Source: JADJPF01 sp964492845
Lineage (GTDB): Bacteria > Acidobacteriota > Blastocatellia > Chloracidobacteriales > JADJPF01
Direction of reading: 5' to 3'
Length of the DNA stretch: 64,000 bases
Assembly (NCBI GenBank): GCA_964492845.1
Contig: CAZBMZ010000005.1
Location: 124,001-188,000 of the forward strand
In this document: piece by piece, positions 17,101-25,732 of the stretch
Numbering within the stretch: position 1 is the first letter of the stretch
How the letters are laid out: the number at the start of each line of letters is the position of its first letter
Notes under the pieces: model-generated
The model's database searches: none
What the model was told of the DNA's origin: nothing
Seen by the model: only the letters and a program-made list of their open reading frames with translations
Program-made: the position numbers and the translations under genes

Positions 17101-17646
17101 TCAATTTTTAACCTAGAGCAAATCAAAACTTTGCCAACAGGTAGCACGATTAAAATTGCAGGAATTATTACTTCTATTACAGTTAGACAAACTAAAAAGG
17201 GAGACAATTTTGCTCTTTGTCAACTAGAAGATCAATTTGGAACAATTAAATTAACAATTTGGCCTGAAACCTACAGTAAAATAAATGGTAAATTAAAAGA
17301 GCAAGAAACTGTGATTATTAACGGAATATTAAGTATAGATACCGAAGGTATTATGACTATTGATACTAAAGATGTGCAGATTTTAGAAGGAATTAGTGAA
17401 CGTAGTGCGCGGCAAATTGTTTTAAGAGTAAGTTCTAATGTGACTACTGCGGTAACGGTTGAAAAACTTTATGAACTTTTAGATAGTAATAGGGGGGATT
17501 GTGAAATTATTTTTGAAATAGAACTACCAGGACATATTGTTGCACGAGTTAAACCACATAGTTTAGTAACAGTTAAGTCAGATAAAGAATTAATAGAATC
17601 AATAAAAGATATTTGCAAAGGTTGTAAAATTAGTTTAAGAAAATAG
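14116..17646 (+). CDS. dnaE: DNA polymerase III alpha subunit
   Basis: The replicative polymerase subunit, about 1176 residues and full length for DnaE (E. coli about 1160). The N-terminal PHP domain opens with HLHLHTDYSLLDGA. The palm carries GPGRGSAAGSL near 380 and the catalytic acidic cluster PDIDIDF at 420-426. Helix-hairpin-helix, beta-clamp-binding and C-terminal OB regions follow (KIAGIITSITVRQTKKG near 1010). No proofreading insertion is present, so this is not PolC. I use the ATG at 14116 rather than a TTG at 14110, because AAGG sits 7 bases ahead of it. The gene is preceded by the multi-hairpin repeat and followed 11 bases later by a sigma-54-type regulator. Confidence 0.95.
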   Translation: MSSTKREYCHLHLHTDYSLLDGAIQHSPLAKRLTELEMPSVAVTDHGNLFGAISFYNTMKSSNIKPIIGMEAYIARGSRHQKTSADAPGMGHDGEKGINHLILLAKDLTGYQNLVKLSSLAYTEGYYYKPRIDRELLAAHSEGLIALSACLSGVPQALLLVGKFDEAAKASLEFQDIMGKGNYYLEIQDQGIDKQHQINGPLVELSKKVEIPLVVTNDCHFLTADDHEAHDALICLQTGRFVREEKRMRYSQFHYVRSAEEMWGVFGKELPDALLRTMEVSDKCNLELPKGQNYLPIYPVPEGHTIDTYFEKIVKEGFAERLKLLKKLSSQGKLKHSLERYEERLNIEIETIKKMGFPGYFLIVWDFIKFAKQQGIPVGPGRGSAAGSLVAYSLFITDVDPMEYALMFERFLNPDRVSMPDIDIDFCVRGRAAVIKYVSDFYGQQNVSQIITFGTMASKAAIKDIGRVLEMPYAEVEKIAKMIPPPVRGRNVSIDDAIKQVPDLKRTVETDEKIAKLIDLARRVEGCARHASLHAAGVVISPKPIYELVPLYRSSKEEIATQFEMNDLEKTGMLKMDFLGLTTLTVIDDCLHSIEREFKEKVELNLIPLDDEKALKLFADGATDAIFQFESEGMKDLCRRMKPDGLEDLAALNALYRPGPIDSGMVDDYIERRHGRKQVRFEINSLKEVMGNTYGVPVYQEQIMAIFQVLAGYSLGEADLVRRAMGKKKREELDAHKNKFFAQAIERGHDKNKLEKLWNSLEGFADYAFNRSHSVAYGLLAYHTAYLKAHYPAHFWAATLSNEINDLDKVARYIDKAKQMDIKILPPDINISLDKFTPKGDSIRFGLAAIKGIGQATVGEIIAAREKGGNFKSLYDFAERVESKALNKRVFESLIKSGAFDSVKKFGSVEEWRARNFAAIDSATESGARLQRDKNSGQESLFGIFEEQTTEVIEPTLPNVEAWSLSKMLSLEKETLGFYITGHPLEQHSELLKEFSIFNLEQIKTLPTGSTIKIAGIITSITVRQTKKGDNFALCQLEDQFGTIKLTIWPETYSKINGKLKEQETVIINGILSIDTEGIMTIDTKDVQILEGISERSARQIVLRVSSNVTTAVTVEKLYELLDSNRGDCEIIFEIELPGHIVARVKPHSLVTVKSDKELIESIKDICKGCKISLRK

Positions 17647-17657
17647 ATAGAAAAATA

Positions 17658-19001
17658 ATGTCAAAAATATTAGTTGTTGATGATGAATTAGGAATACAAC
17701 GAGCCTTAAAAGGTGTTTTAGAGGATGAAGGTTTTGAGGTTGAAACTGTTTCTAATGGTGAAGATTGCTTAAAATTGTTAGTCAAAGAGACTTTTAGTTG
17801 TATTTTATTGGATATTTGGCTTCCTGGTATTGATGGGATAGAGACATTACAACGAATCAAAGCAGAGCATCCAGAAATTGTAGTGTTAATGATTTCTGGT
17901 CATGGGACGATTGAAACAGCAGTTAAGACTACAAAATTAGGAGCATTTGATTTTATTGAAAAACCTTTACAGTTAGAAAAAACTGTAAAGACTGTTAGAC
18001 ATGCTTTAGCACAGCAACAAATAGAGCTAGAAAAACGGCCAAATAATATATTAATAAATGAGTGTAAAATTATTGGAGAAAGTGCGCCAATGCAAGCATT
18101 GCGTCAACAAATTGCTATGGCGGCTCCAACTAATGGAAGAGTATTAATTTATGGTGAATCTGGAACAGGTAAAGAACTAGTAGCAAAGGCTTTACACGAA
18201 CAATCTTTGCGTACAAAAAATGATTTTATAGCAATGAACTGTGCAGCAATTCCAGAAGAATTAATTGAATCAGAACTTTTTGGACATATAAAAGGAGCAT
18301 TTACTAGTGCTTATCAAAATAAGCGGGGTAAGTTTGAAAGTGCTAATAATAGCACTCTGTTTTTAGATGAGGTTGGAGATATGAGCCTGAAAATGCAGGC
18401 AAAGGTTTTGCGAGTGTTGGAAGAACAAAAATTTGAGCCTGTTGGCAGTTCAAGTGCAATAAATGTTGATGTTAGGATTATTGCTGCTACTAACAAAAGA
18501 CTAGATGAGGAAATAGAAAAAGGTAGTTTTCGAGCCGATCTTTTTTATCGATTAAATGTTGTACCATTTCAAATACCTGCTTTAAGGCAGCATTTAGAAG
18601 ATATTCCATTACTAGTTGAGCATTTTAATCAGTTGCATAGTCGTAAAAACAATTTACGAGCTAAAAAATTTGCTGATGAAGCAATAGATTTAATGCAAAA
18701 TTATAACTGGCCTGGAAATGTACGAGAGTTAAGTGCTTTGATTGAAAGAATAATAATAATGCAGCAGAAAACAAAAATTGAAGCTGATGATTTAGGCTTA
18801 CGTAAAATAGAAATGGCAATGATTAACTATAATTTTAATAGTTATAGGGAAGCTAGCGAAGCCTACGAACGGGAATTTATTACTCGTAAATTGATGGAAT
18901 TTCAGGGTAATATTAGTCGTACTGCTGAGGCTATAGGAATAGATCGCAGTCATCTTTATCGCTTAATGAAAACGCTAGGAATTTCTGCTAAGTCAAATTA
19001 A
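17658..19001 (+). CDS. NtrC-family sigma-54-dependent response regulator
   Basis: A 447-residue regulator with three domains: a receiver (1-120, phosphoacceptor D52), a central AAA+ activator (about 143-380; Walker A GESGTGKE at 166-173, Walker B LFLDEVGDM), and a Fis-type HTH at the end (NISRTAEAIGIDRSHLYRLMKTLG). It should open sigma-54 promoters when phosphorylated. The sigma-54 contact loop, usually GAFTGA, reads GAFTSA (213-218). It starts 11 bases after dnaE and lies 23 bases before the PAS histidine kinase, which is of the NarL type and has its own LuxR-type partner, so the cognate kinase is unclear. Confidence 0.9.
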   Translation: MSKILVVDDELGIQRALKGVLEDEGFEVETVSNGEDCLKLLVKETFSCILLDIWLPGIDGIETLQRIKAEHPEIVVLMISGHGTIETAVKTTKLGAFDFIEKPLQLEKTVKTVRHALAQQQIELEKRPNNILINECKIIGESAPMQALRQQIAMAAPTNGRVLIYGESGTGKELVAKALHEQSLRTKNDFIAMNCAAIPEELIESELFGHIKGAFTSAYQNKRGKFESANNSTLFLDEVGDMSLKMQAKVLRVLEEQKFEPVGSSSAINVDVRIIAATNKRLDEEIEKGSFRADLFYRLNVVPFQIPALRQHLEDIPLLVEHFNQLHSRKNNLRAKKFADEAIDLMQNYNWPGNVRELSALIERIIIMQQKTKIEADDLGLRKIEMAMINYNFNSYREASEAYEREFITRKLMEFQGNISRTAEAIGIDRSHLYRLMKTLGISAKSN

Positions 19002-19024
19002 CCTAAAAATTAATTAAAATTATT

Positions 19025-21532
19025 GTGAGTAAAAAAACTTCTAACAAAACGAAAGCAGAATTACTTACTGAACTTGCCGAGCTACGCAAAGAATTGGCTA
19101 TAGTAAAAAATTTTCAAGCAGAGAAATTTCTTAAAGAACCTCCCGGATACCTACGTAGAAACCGATTCCAAACAATTTTTGAACAATCTCCATTTAGTAT
19201 ACAAATCTATGATAGTAATGGGGATTTTGTAACGATGAATGAAGCATCAGAAAAGCTTTGGGGGTTAACTAAAGAACAAGTAATAGGCTACAATATTTTT
19301 CAAGATGAGCAAGTTAAAACTATTGGAGCGATGTCTTATTTTGAAAGAGCATTTGCTGGTGAGTCTGTTACACTTCCCCCAATATTTTACAATCCTGCTC
19401 AAACACCAGGAATTTATCAAGGTCGCTCACGTTGGGTAGAAGGACAAGTTTTTCCAGTTAAAGACACTACAAAAATAGTTTTACAAGTAATAGTTGTTCA
19501 TAACGATATAACAGAGCGTAGAACAACAGAAGAAGTTTTACAAAAAGCTTATCAAGATTTAGAGAAGCGAGTTATTGAAAGAACAGCAGAACTTTCTCAA
19601 GCTAATTTACAACTAAAACAGCAATTAACAGAACTTAAAAAAGCAGCCGAAGAAAGGGAAATGCTTCAACTAATCTTAGAGAACATCCCTTTGATGATTG
19701 GTTACTATGATGAGGAAGGCGAAATTTTAATAGTTAATCGAGAGTGGGAAAAAACCTTTGGTTGGACAGGGGAAAGATTAAAGAAAGAAGGTACTAAAAA
19801 TTTTATCTCTACAATGTTACCTAATGTAGAGTCCAGAAAAAAATTTTACCATCAAATGTTATTAGCCCCATCAGGTTGGCAAGAATTAAAAGTTACATTA
19901 CCAAATGGTCAAGTTTTAGAGTCCTCCTGGTTATTAAAACGTCTTTCTAATGGCAAAACTATAGGTATAGGCCAAGATATTTCTGAGCGTAAGAGTTCTG
20001 AGCTAGCATTAAAAAATAGTGAAGCAACACTACGTACAATTATTGAAAGTGCAACAGATGCAATTTTTATTAAAGACTTACTAGGCAAATACTTATTAAT
20101 AAATAGCTCTGGAGCTAGGTTTTTAGGTAAAACAGTTTCTGAGGTAATTGGTAAAGATGACACAGAACTATTTTCTGCTGATACAGCAGGCGAAATTATG
20201 AGAGGAGATCAGCTAGTAATTGAATCAGGTGAAATACATACATATGAAGACGTAGGTACAGCAGCAGGAGTTACACGAACATATTTATCAACAAAAACTC
20301 CTTACTTAGATAGCCAAGGAAATATAGTAGGAGTAATTGGAATTTCCAGAGATATTACAGAACGAAAACGAACAGAAGATGCAATCTCAGCAGAAAAAGA
20401 GTTATTAGCCGTTACATTAGCATCTATTGGAGATGGTTTTATAACTGTTGATAAAGAAGGCAAAATAATTTTGATTAACCCAGCAGCCGAACAAATTATT
20501 GGTGTTAATCAAGAAGAAGTAATTAATAAACCACTAAATAAAGTTGTAAGACTCTTAAGCGAGACGACTAGAAAAACTCGGCGCAATGTTGTAACTAGAA
20601 TCTTAAACACAGGTAAAAGAACAGAACACATTACAGCAAGCATTTTATTTACTAAAGATGGTCAAGAGAAAATAGTTTCCAATAGTGCTGTTCCGATTTT
20701 TGACGCAGAAAATAAAATAATTGGAGTAGTGTTAGTTTTTCGAGATATTACAGAAAAACGCAAGATAGAAGAAAAATTGATGCGTGAACAAGCTGCACGT
20801 GCTGTTGCTAAATTAGCAGAATTAGAGCTAGAAAAATCTAATCTACAACTCCAGGCCCTAGCAGCCTATGTACTCAAAGCACAGGAAGAAGAACGTATTC
20901 GCCTAGCCCGGGAACTTCATGATGAGTTAGGACAAGCTTTAACGTCTATTAGATTAGGATTAGAATTAGCAGTAGCTTCACTTCCTGATTCTGGGTCAAA
21001 TAAAACTAGCAAATTGCTTGAAGATTTGTGTTCTTATGTAGAAACTACAGCTAAAGATGTTCAAAGAGTTGCGCGGGATTTGCGGCCTTCGGTTTTAGAT
21101 GATTTTGGTCTTTCAGCCGCATTAGAAGCTTATGCAGATGCTTATGCTAAACGTACACAAATTAAAGTTGATCTATCACTTGATAAACTAACAAGACCAT
21201 TAAGCAAAGAAGTAGAAACAGCCTTTTACCGTATTGTGCAAGAAGCCTTAAATAATGCTGCTAAACATTCTGGAGCAAAAAATATTTCTATTGATTTAAC
21301 TGAGCAACATTCACAGGTGGTTTTAACGATAATAGATGATGGGCGAGGATGTATTTTAGATACAGAAAGAAAAAATAGTTTTGGCTTACTTGGTATGTCA
21401 GAACGGGCTAGAATTGTGGGGGCAGAAATTTCTTTAGAATCTAGACCAAATAAAGGTTTTTGGGTGCAAGTTACTTTGCCAAGAAGGAAAACTAGTAGCT
21501 ATGAGAAAGTTAAGAATTCTATTAGCCGATGA
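19025..21532 (+). CDS. Multi-PAS sensor histidine kinase (HisKA_3 / NarX-type)
   Basis: An 835-residue soluble sensor, with no transmembrane segments, starting at GTG. It has about four PAS domains (roughly 41-165, 205-325, 330-450 and 455-580), each ending in a DITER/DISER-like PAC motif, with coiled-coil linkers. The dimerisation/phosphoacceptor segment ARELHDELGQALTSIRLGLE (H632) is HisKA_3, and a HATPase domain with ALNNAAKHSGA and DDGRGC follows. It should phosphorylate the LuxR-type regulator whose start codon overlaps this gene by 32 bases, so the pair is translationally coupled. The cue is unknown: ligands for the PAS domains cannot be read from the sequence. Confidence 0.9.
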   Translation: MSKKTSNKTKAELLTELAELRKELAIVKNFQAEKFLKEPPGYLRRNRFQTIFEQSPFSIQIYDSNGDFVTMNEASEKLWGLTKEQVIGYNIFQDEQVKTIGAMSYFERAFAGESVTLPPIFYNPAQTPGIYQGRSRWVEGQVFPVKDTTKIVLQVIVVHNDITERRTTEEVLQKAYQDLEKRVIERTAELSQANLQLKQQLTELKKAAEEREMLQLILENIPLMIGYYDEEGEILIVNREWEKTFGWTGERLKKEGTKNFISTMLPNVESRKKFYHQMLLAPSGWQELKVTLPNGQVLESSWLLKRLSNGKTIGIGQDISERKSSELALKNSEATLRTIIESATDAIFIKDLLGKYLLINSSGARFLGKTVSEVIGKDDTELFSADTAGEIMRGDQLVIESGEIHTYEDVGTAAGVTRTYLSTKTPYLDSQGNIVGVIGISRDITERKRTEDAISAEKELLAVTLASIGDGFITVDKEGKIILINPAAEQIIGVNQEEVINKPLNKVVRLLSETTRKTRRNVVTRILNTGKRTEHITASILFTKDGQEKIVSNSAVPIFDAENKIIGVVLVFRDITEKRKIEEKLMREQAARAVAKLAELELEKSNLQLQALAAYVLKAQEEERIRLARELHDELGQALTSIRLGLELAVASLPDSGSNKTSKLLEDLCSYVETTAKDVQRVARDLRPSVLDDFGLSAALEAYADAYAKRTQIKVDLSLDKLTRPLSKEVETAFYRIVQEALNNAAKHSGAKNISIDLTEQHSQVVLTIIDDGRGCILDTERKNSFGLLGMSERARIVGAEISLESRPNKGFWVQVTLPRRKTSSYEKVKNSISR

Positions 21533-22151
21533 TCATGCTTTGGTACGTAGTGGTATTAGAGCATTGCTAGAAGCCCAACCAGATATTGAAGTAGTAGCAG
21601 AAGCCGATGATGGACGAGAAGCAATCAAACTAGCACGAGATCTTTGTCCAGATATAGCAATTATTGATATTGCTATGCCTGAACTTAACGGAATTGATAC
21701 TTTGCGTCAAATTTTTGATGTTTGCCCCAATATAAAAGTGCTTGCTTGTTCAATGTATTCAGACCTTCCTTATATTGTTCAATCTCTGCGACTGGGTGCT
21801 TGTGGCTATTTAATGAAAAATAGTGCTAAAGATGACCTGATTCGAGCCGTCCAAGCTGCTAAGGCCGGAAAATGCTTTTTAAGCCTAGATGCTGCTACTC
21901 AATTAATAGAGGGTTTTGTCCGTAAAGTTGATAGTGAAGATACTAAAGATAGTTTAACTAGTCGTGAACGGGAAATTTTACAACTTATTGCTGAAGGTAA
22001 ATCCAACAAAGAAATTGCCAATAAATTAAATTTAAGCCTTAAGACAATAGAAACCCACCGAACTAACTTAATGCGTAAACTCCAAGTTAAAGAAGTAACA
22101 GGACTTGTACAATATGCTATTCGCAAAGGCTTAATTAGACTAACTAACTAA
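21501..22151 (+). CDS. NarL/LuxR-type response regulator
   Basis: A 216-residue two-domain transcription regulator. The receiver has acidic residues at D10-D11, phosphoacceptor D56 in IIDIAMP, and a switch lysine in MKNSAKDDL. The C-terminal LuxR HTH (about 150-210) has LTSREREILQLIAEGKSNKE and SLKTIETHRTNLMRKL. It overlaps the end of the multi-PAS kinase gene by 32 bases and is almost certainly its partner. Target genes cannot be predicted from this window. Confidence 0.92.
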   Translation: MRKLRILLADDHALVRSGIRALLEAQPDIEVVAEADDGREAIKLARDLCPDIAIIDIAMPELNGIDTLRQIFDVCPNIKVLACSMYSDLPYIVQSLRLGACGYLMKNSAKDDLIRAVQAAKAGKCFLSLDAATQLIEGFVRKVDSEDTKDSLTSREREILQLIAEGKSNKEIANKLNLSLKTIETHRTNLMRKLQVKEVTGLVQYAIRKGLIRLTN

Positions 22152-22172
22152 ATATTGAGGACTAATAAGTTA

Positions 22173-22682
22173 ATGGAAATAAAAGATATAAATATATTCC
22201 TAGAATATTTTGAAAAAGTAAGAGAGCGTACATTAAAAGTAATAAAAGTAATTCCTAAAGATAAAATTAATTGGACATATAAAGAAGGCAAATTTACTTT
22301 TGCTGATATTATTAGGCATTTAGCAACAATAGAACGCTTTATGTATGCCGAGAATGCTCAATTTAAGCCTAGTAGATATCCTGGACATGAAAAAGAACTT
22401 GCTGAAAGTTATGAAGAAGTGATGGAATTTTTTAATAGGCTACATTCTGAGTCAATGGATATTTTTAGCAAATTAAGTTCAGATGATTTAGAAAAGAAAT
22501 GTTTAACTCCGGCTGGCATTCCAATAACTTTATGGAAATGGCTGCGGGCAATGGTTGAGCATGAAATCCATCATAGAGGGCAAATTTATTTATATTTAGG
22601 AATGCTAGATATTGTTACACCTCCAATTTATGGGCTAACATCTGAGGAGGTAAAAGAAAGAAGCGCAGTAAAAAGCGAGTAG
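22173..22682 (+). CDS. DinB-family protein
   Basis: About 170 residues of the DinB/YfiT four-helix-bundle superfamily. Histidines that would form the metal site are H in DIIRHLATIERF near 50 and the pair in MVEHEIHHRGQI near 135. Family members include thiol-dependent S-transferases (bacillithiol- or mycothiol-dependent in Gram-positives); the cofactor here is unknown. GAGG lies 13 bases before the ATG at 22173, a slightly long spacing, and a TTG at 22155 is an alternative start. The gene lies between the response regulator and adenosine deaminase with short gaps. Confidence 0.8.
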   Translation: MEIKDINIFLEYFEKVRERTLKVIKVIPKDKINWTYKEGKFTFADIIRHLATIERFMYAENAQFKPSRYPGHEKELAESYEEVMEFFNRLHSESMDIFSKLSSDDLEKKCLTPAGIPITLWKWLRAMVEHEIHHRGQIYLYLGMLDIVTPPIYGLTSEEVKERSAVKSE

Positions 22683-22699
22683 TAGAAGATTAAAAACAT

Positions 22700-23719
22700 A
22701 TGGACTTAAAACAATTTATTACTTTAATGCCTAAAGTAGAATTACATGTTCACTTAGAAGGTGCTATACAACCTGCAACTTTATTAAAACTTGCTCAAAA
22801 ACATAATATTGACTTACCTGCTAATGATGAAACAGGCTTGCGTGAATGGTATAAATTTAAGGATTTTCCACATTTTGTTGAAGTATATTTAAAAATATCT
22901 TCTTGTCTTCGCAGTGCAGAAGATATTGAACTAATTACAAAAGAATTTTTAGCTGGACAAGCTGAGCAAAATATTCGCTATAGTGAAGTTACTTATACAG
23001 CTTATACACATTATAAATTTAGACAAATTTCTTTTGAAGATCAGTTAGAAGCTATAAATCGTGCGCGTGATTGGGCTAGCAAAGAACATGGTGTAGAAAT
23101 GAGGCTAATTATTGATATTCCTCGCAATATTAGCCCTGAAGAAGGTTTACTGGTTGCCGATTGGGTAATTAGTGCTAAAGATAAAGGTGTGGTAGCACTA
23201 GGTTTAGGAGGCCCGGAAGCGGGTCATCCCCCAGAACTACACCAAACAGCTTTTGAAAAAATACTTGAAGCAGGTATAGCAAGCATTCCTCATGCAGGTG
23301 AAACGGCTGGGCCGGCTAGTATTTGGGGAGCTTTAAAAAATTTACAGGCTAAAAGAATTGGGCATGGAGTACGCTGTTTAGAAGATAAAGACCTAGTAGC
23401 TTATCTTAAGGAACATCAAATTCCGTTAGAAGTATGTCCGACTAGTAATGTTTGCTTAAAAGTGGCAGGTAGTTTTAAGCAACATCCTCTGCCAAAATTA
23501 CTAGATGCTGGACTGTATATAACTATTAACTCAGACGACCCACCAATGTTTAACACCACATTAACAAATGAATTTTGGCAAGTCGCAAATAATTTTCATC
23601 TCAACCCAACAGAGTTAGAAAATTTGACAATAAATGCTCTTCAAGCTAGTTTACTTTCCCAAGAAGAAAAAGAAAAAATGCTACTAGACTTTAAAAATGA
23701 ATTTAGGCAACTAGCTTAA
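22700..23719 (+). CDS. add: Adenosine deaminase
   Basis: Converts adenosine to inosine, or a related amino-purine substrate, in purine salvage. The 339-residue amidohydrolase has the N-terminal zinc pair H16 and H18 (VELHVHLEGA), the zinc His in IPHAGETAGP, the catalytic RIGHGVRC, a CPTSN motif, and INSDDPPMF with paired aspartates. All key residues of the family are present. Length and motif order are typical. Some relatives deaminate adenine or aminofutalosine, so the exact substrate is inferred. It is the last gene of a plus-strand run and converges on the kinase gene. Confidence 0.92.
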   Translation: MDLKQFITLMPKVELHVHLEGAIQPATLLKLAQKHNIDLPANDETGLREWYKFKDFPHFVEVYLKISSCLRSAEDIELITKEFLAGQAEQNIRYSEVTYTAYTHYKFRQISFEDQLEAINRARDWASKEHGVEMRLIIDIPRNISPEEGLLVADWVISAKDKGVVALGLGGPEAGHPPELHQTAFEKILEAGIASIPHAGETAGPASIWGALKNLQAKRIGHGVRCLEDKDLVAYLKEHQIPLEVCPTSNVCLKVAGSFKQHPLPKLLDAGLYITINSDDPPMFNTTLTNEFWQVANNFHLNPTELENLTINALQASLLSQEEKEKMLLDFKNEFRQLA

Positions 23720-23731
23720 GCTAATTGCCTA
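23704..23731. terminator. Palindromic hairpin over the add stop codon
   Basis: TAGGCAA-c-TAGC-ttaa-GCTA-a-TTGCCTA is an inverted repeat with one C/A mismatch and a 4-base loop; the add stop codon lies in its centre. It sits between two converging genes and could stop transcription from either side. No long U-tract is visible, so the call is moderate. Confidence 0.45.
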
Positions 23732-23752
23732 CTGTTTAAGATACTTAAATTA

Positions 23753-25708
23753 TTAGCTAACTACTACATCAGAAATTTTATCTTCTTTTGTTGTTTTAGG
23801 AGAAAACTCTACAGTTGGTAGTTTTGATGAGCCTGTGTTAACAGGTGAATGGCTTCTTTCCAAGCTAATTATATTACTAGATAAAGTATAAGAATTACTA
23901 CGGGCAAAATCTCTTAAAGCTTGACCTAGTTTTGCTGCACTAAGGCGACCTTCAGGATCTTTTATTAAAGACTTCATTACTATTTCTTCTAATTCTTGAG
24001 GAATTTCTGGGTCAAAATCTCTTAAAGAAGGAGGCTCTTGTTTTAAGTGCATTAATACCAAACCAACTATACCACTATATTCTTCTTCAAAAGGAACGCA
24101 ACCAACAAGTAGTTGATAAAATAATATACCCAAACTATAGACATCAGAACGACCATCATAAAGTTTATTAGAAAGTCTTTCTGGTGACATATAGGTAGGT
24201 GTACCAATTAAATTTCCTGTACCTGTAAGGTTACTAGGTGTTTTTTCATCTTTGTCAACAAGTTTAGCAATACCAAAATCTACAACTTTGACTATTTCGC
24301 CTTCTTTAGTTTGGTGTAAGAAAATATTATCAGGTTTTATATCCCTATGGATTATGCCATTTCTATGAGCTTCTTCTAGTACATCACAAACAGGAATAAT
24401 AATATCCAAACAACGGTTAATGGATAATTTTCCTTTGTCCTTAATTTCGGTATTAAGTGACCAACCTTCTAACAGTTCCATTACAAGATAAGCAATACCT
24501 TCAGAAGAAATACCTGAATCCAGCACAGAAACAGCATTAGGATGAGTTACTTTACAAGTAGACACACCTTCTAACAAAAATCTTTCTAAATTTTCAGCAC
24601 TAGCATTATCTTCTGTAGGACGAAATACTTTTACTGCAATAGGACGACCTAGGGCCAGATGAGTAGCTTTATAAACAGCACCAAAGCCACCAGAACCAAT
24701 TTTGCTATCTAGTCGATATTTTTCATCTAGTACAGTGCCAGGTAAAGCTTCTGCCAAAGCAGAGAAAATACGGTCAGCCCTTCGATTAGATTCAACAAGT
24801 TCTTCATTAGTCTTAAGTAGGTCTTTATGGGCTTTTTCAATTTCTTCTTTGGATTGTTTAAGTTGTTCTATAAAGTCCGCTAGTTCAAAATTTTTCTTAT
24901 CGAGTTCCAAGTTATTTTTATCAAGTTCAGAGTTTTTCTTATCAAGTTCTAAATTATTCTTTGCTAGTTCTTCAGTCTTTTTATCTAATTGGGCAGTTCT
25001 CTCTAACACTTTTCTTTCAATGTTTGCATTGATAGCTTCAAGTTGAGCATTTTTATGGGCCATTCCTTGTAAATCGCTAACGCTACGTAGACAAGCAAAT
25101 ACAAGAAAGCAATCTTCAAAAATTACCCAAGCAGCATGTTCTAACCAACGTAATTGACCCGCCGTTATTACTCCAAAGACAGATTGCGGCCAGTAAACAC
25201 CTCTAATAAAATGATCTAAGCCTACTACTGCGGTTGCAGTTATCAAAACACGCCAATCACCATAAAAAGCTAAGAATGCAAGTGAACCAAATATATGAAA
25301 GTGAGTTTCAATCCGACCACCAGAAAGATGTATAAGTAAAGCAGATGAAAGCATTTGAGCTATTGCTATAGAATGACGTGTAGCGGGTTGACCAGCTTGA
25401 GTAGCGACAAGATAGATAGGAAGACTAATTATAACTCCACCCAAAAGAACTGCTGCCCAAACATGAATATGTATTTCAGTATATATTCCACTCCATGCAG
25501 TGGGAGAAATAAAAATAGCAGTAATAATACCAGCTACCCATTGAAGTATTAATAATTTAGCAAACAACCTATCAGTACGTTGGAAGATTTGTTGTTGTTG
25601 ATGGTCAAAAAGTTCTGTCGTTCTGGTATTAATTTTACTTTGTATTTCTATATCTAGAGACGAACTAGCATCCAATTGAAAATTGCTAGAATTAGTTAAA
25701 GTAGACAT
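23753..25708 (-). CDS. Membrane-anchored Ser/Thr protein kinase
   Basis: About 651 residues. An N-terminal multi-pass membrane domain (about 55-195) carries the conserved-looking GRIETHFHIFGSLAFLAFYG. A long coiled coil follows (about 205-310), built from near-repeats of LDKKN-ELDKN. A kinase domain (about 325-600) has GSGGFGAVYKAT, AVKVF, HRDIKPDN, DFGIA and GTPTYMSPE and looks fully active. The His-containing membrane domain resembles sensory domains found in histidine kinases and is likely to sense something in or near the membrane; the signal is unknown. I start at ATG 25708 because AAGG precedes it with good spacing; a GTG at 25717 is possible. It is last in a three-gene unit. Confidence 0.88.
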   Translation of the reverse strand: MSTLTNSSNFQLDASSSLDIEIQSKINTRTTELFDHQQQQIFQRTDRLFAKLLILQWVAGIITAIFISPTAWSGIYTEIHIHVWAAVLLGGVIISLPIYLVATQAGQPATRHSIAIAQMLSSALLIHLSGGRIETHFHIFGSLAFLAFYGDWRVLITATAVVGLDHFIRGVYWPQSVFGVITAGQLRWLEHAAWVIFEDCFLVFACLRSVSDLQGMAHKNAQLEAINANIERKVLERTAQLDKKTEELAKNNLELDKKNSELDKNNLELDKKNFELADFIEQLKQSKEEIEKAHKDLLKTNEELVESNRRADRIFSALAEALPGTVLDEKYRLDSKIGSGGFGAVYKATHLALGRPIAVKVFRPTEDNASAENLERFLLEGVSTCKVTHPNAVSVLDSGISSEGIAYLVMELLEGWSLNTEIKDKGKLSINRCLDIIIPVCDVLEEAHRNGIIHRDIKPDNIFLHQTKEGEIVKVVDFGIAKLVDKDEKTPSNLTGTGNLIGTPTYMSPERLSNKLYDGRSDVYSLGILFYQLLVGCVPFEEEYSGIVGLVLMHLKQEPPSLRDFDPEIPQELEEIVMKSLIKDPEGRLSAAKLGQALRDFARSNSYTLSSNIISLERSHSPVNTGSSKLPTVEFSPKTTKEDKISDVVVS

Positions 25709-25732
25709 AGGCAACACCTTAAGATTTAGTCT

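Noticed and set aside
24702..25046. 114-codon plus-strand frame within the membrane kinase gene
   Set aside because: It lies opposite the coiled-coil repeats of the kinase and reads as Ser/Phe/Leu repeats, typical of antisense to Glu/Lys/Leu codons.
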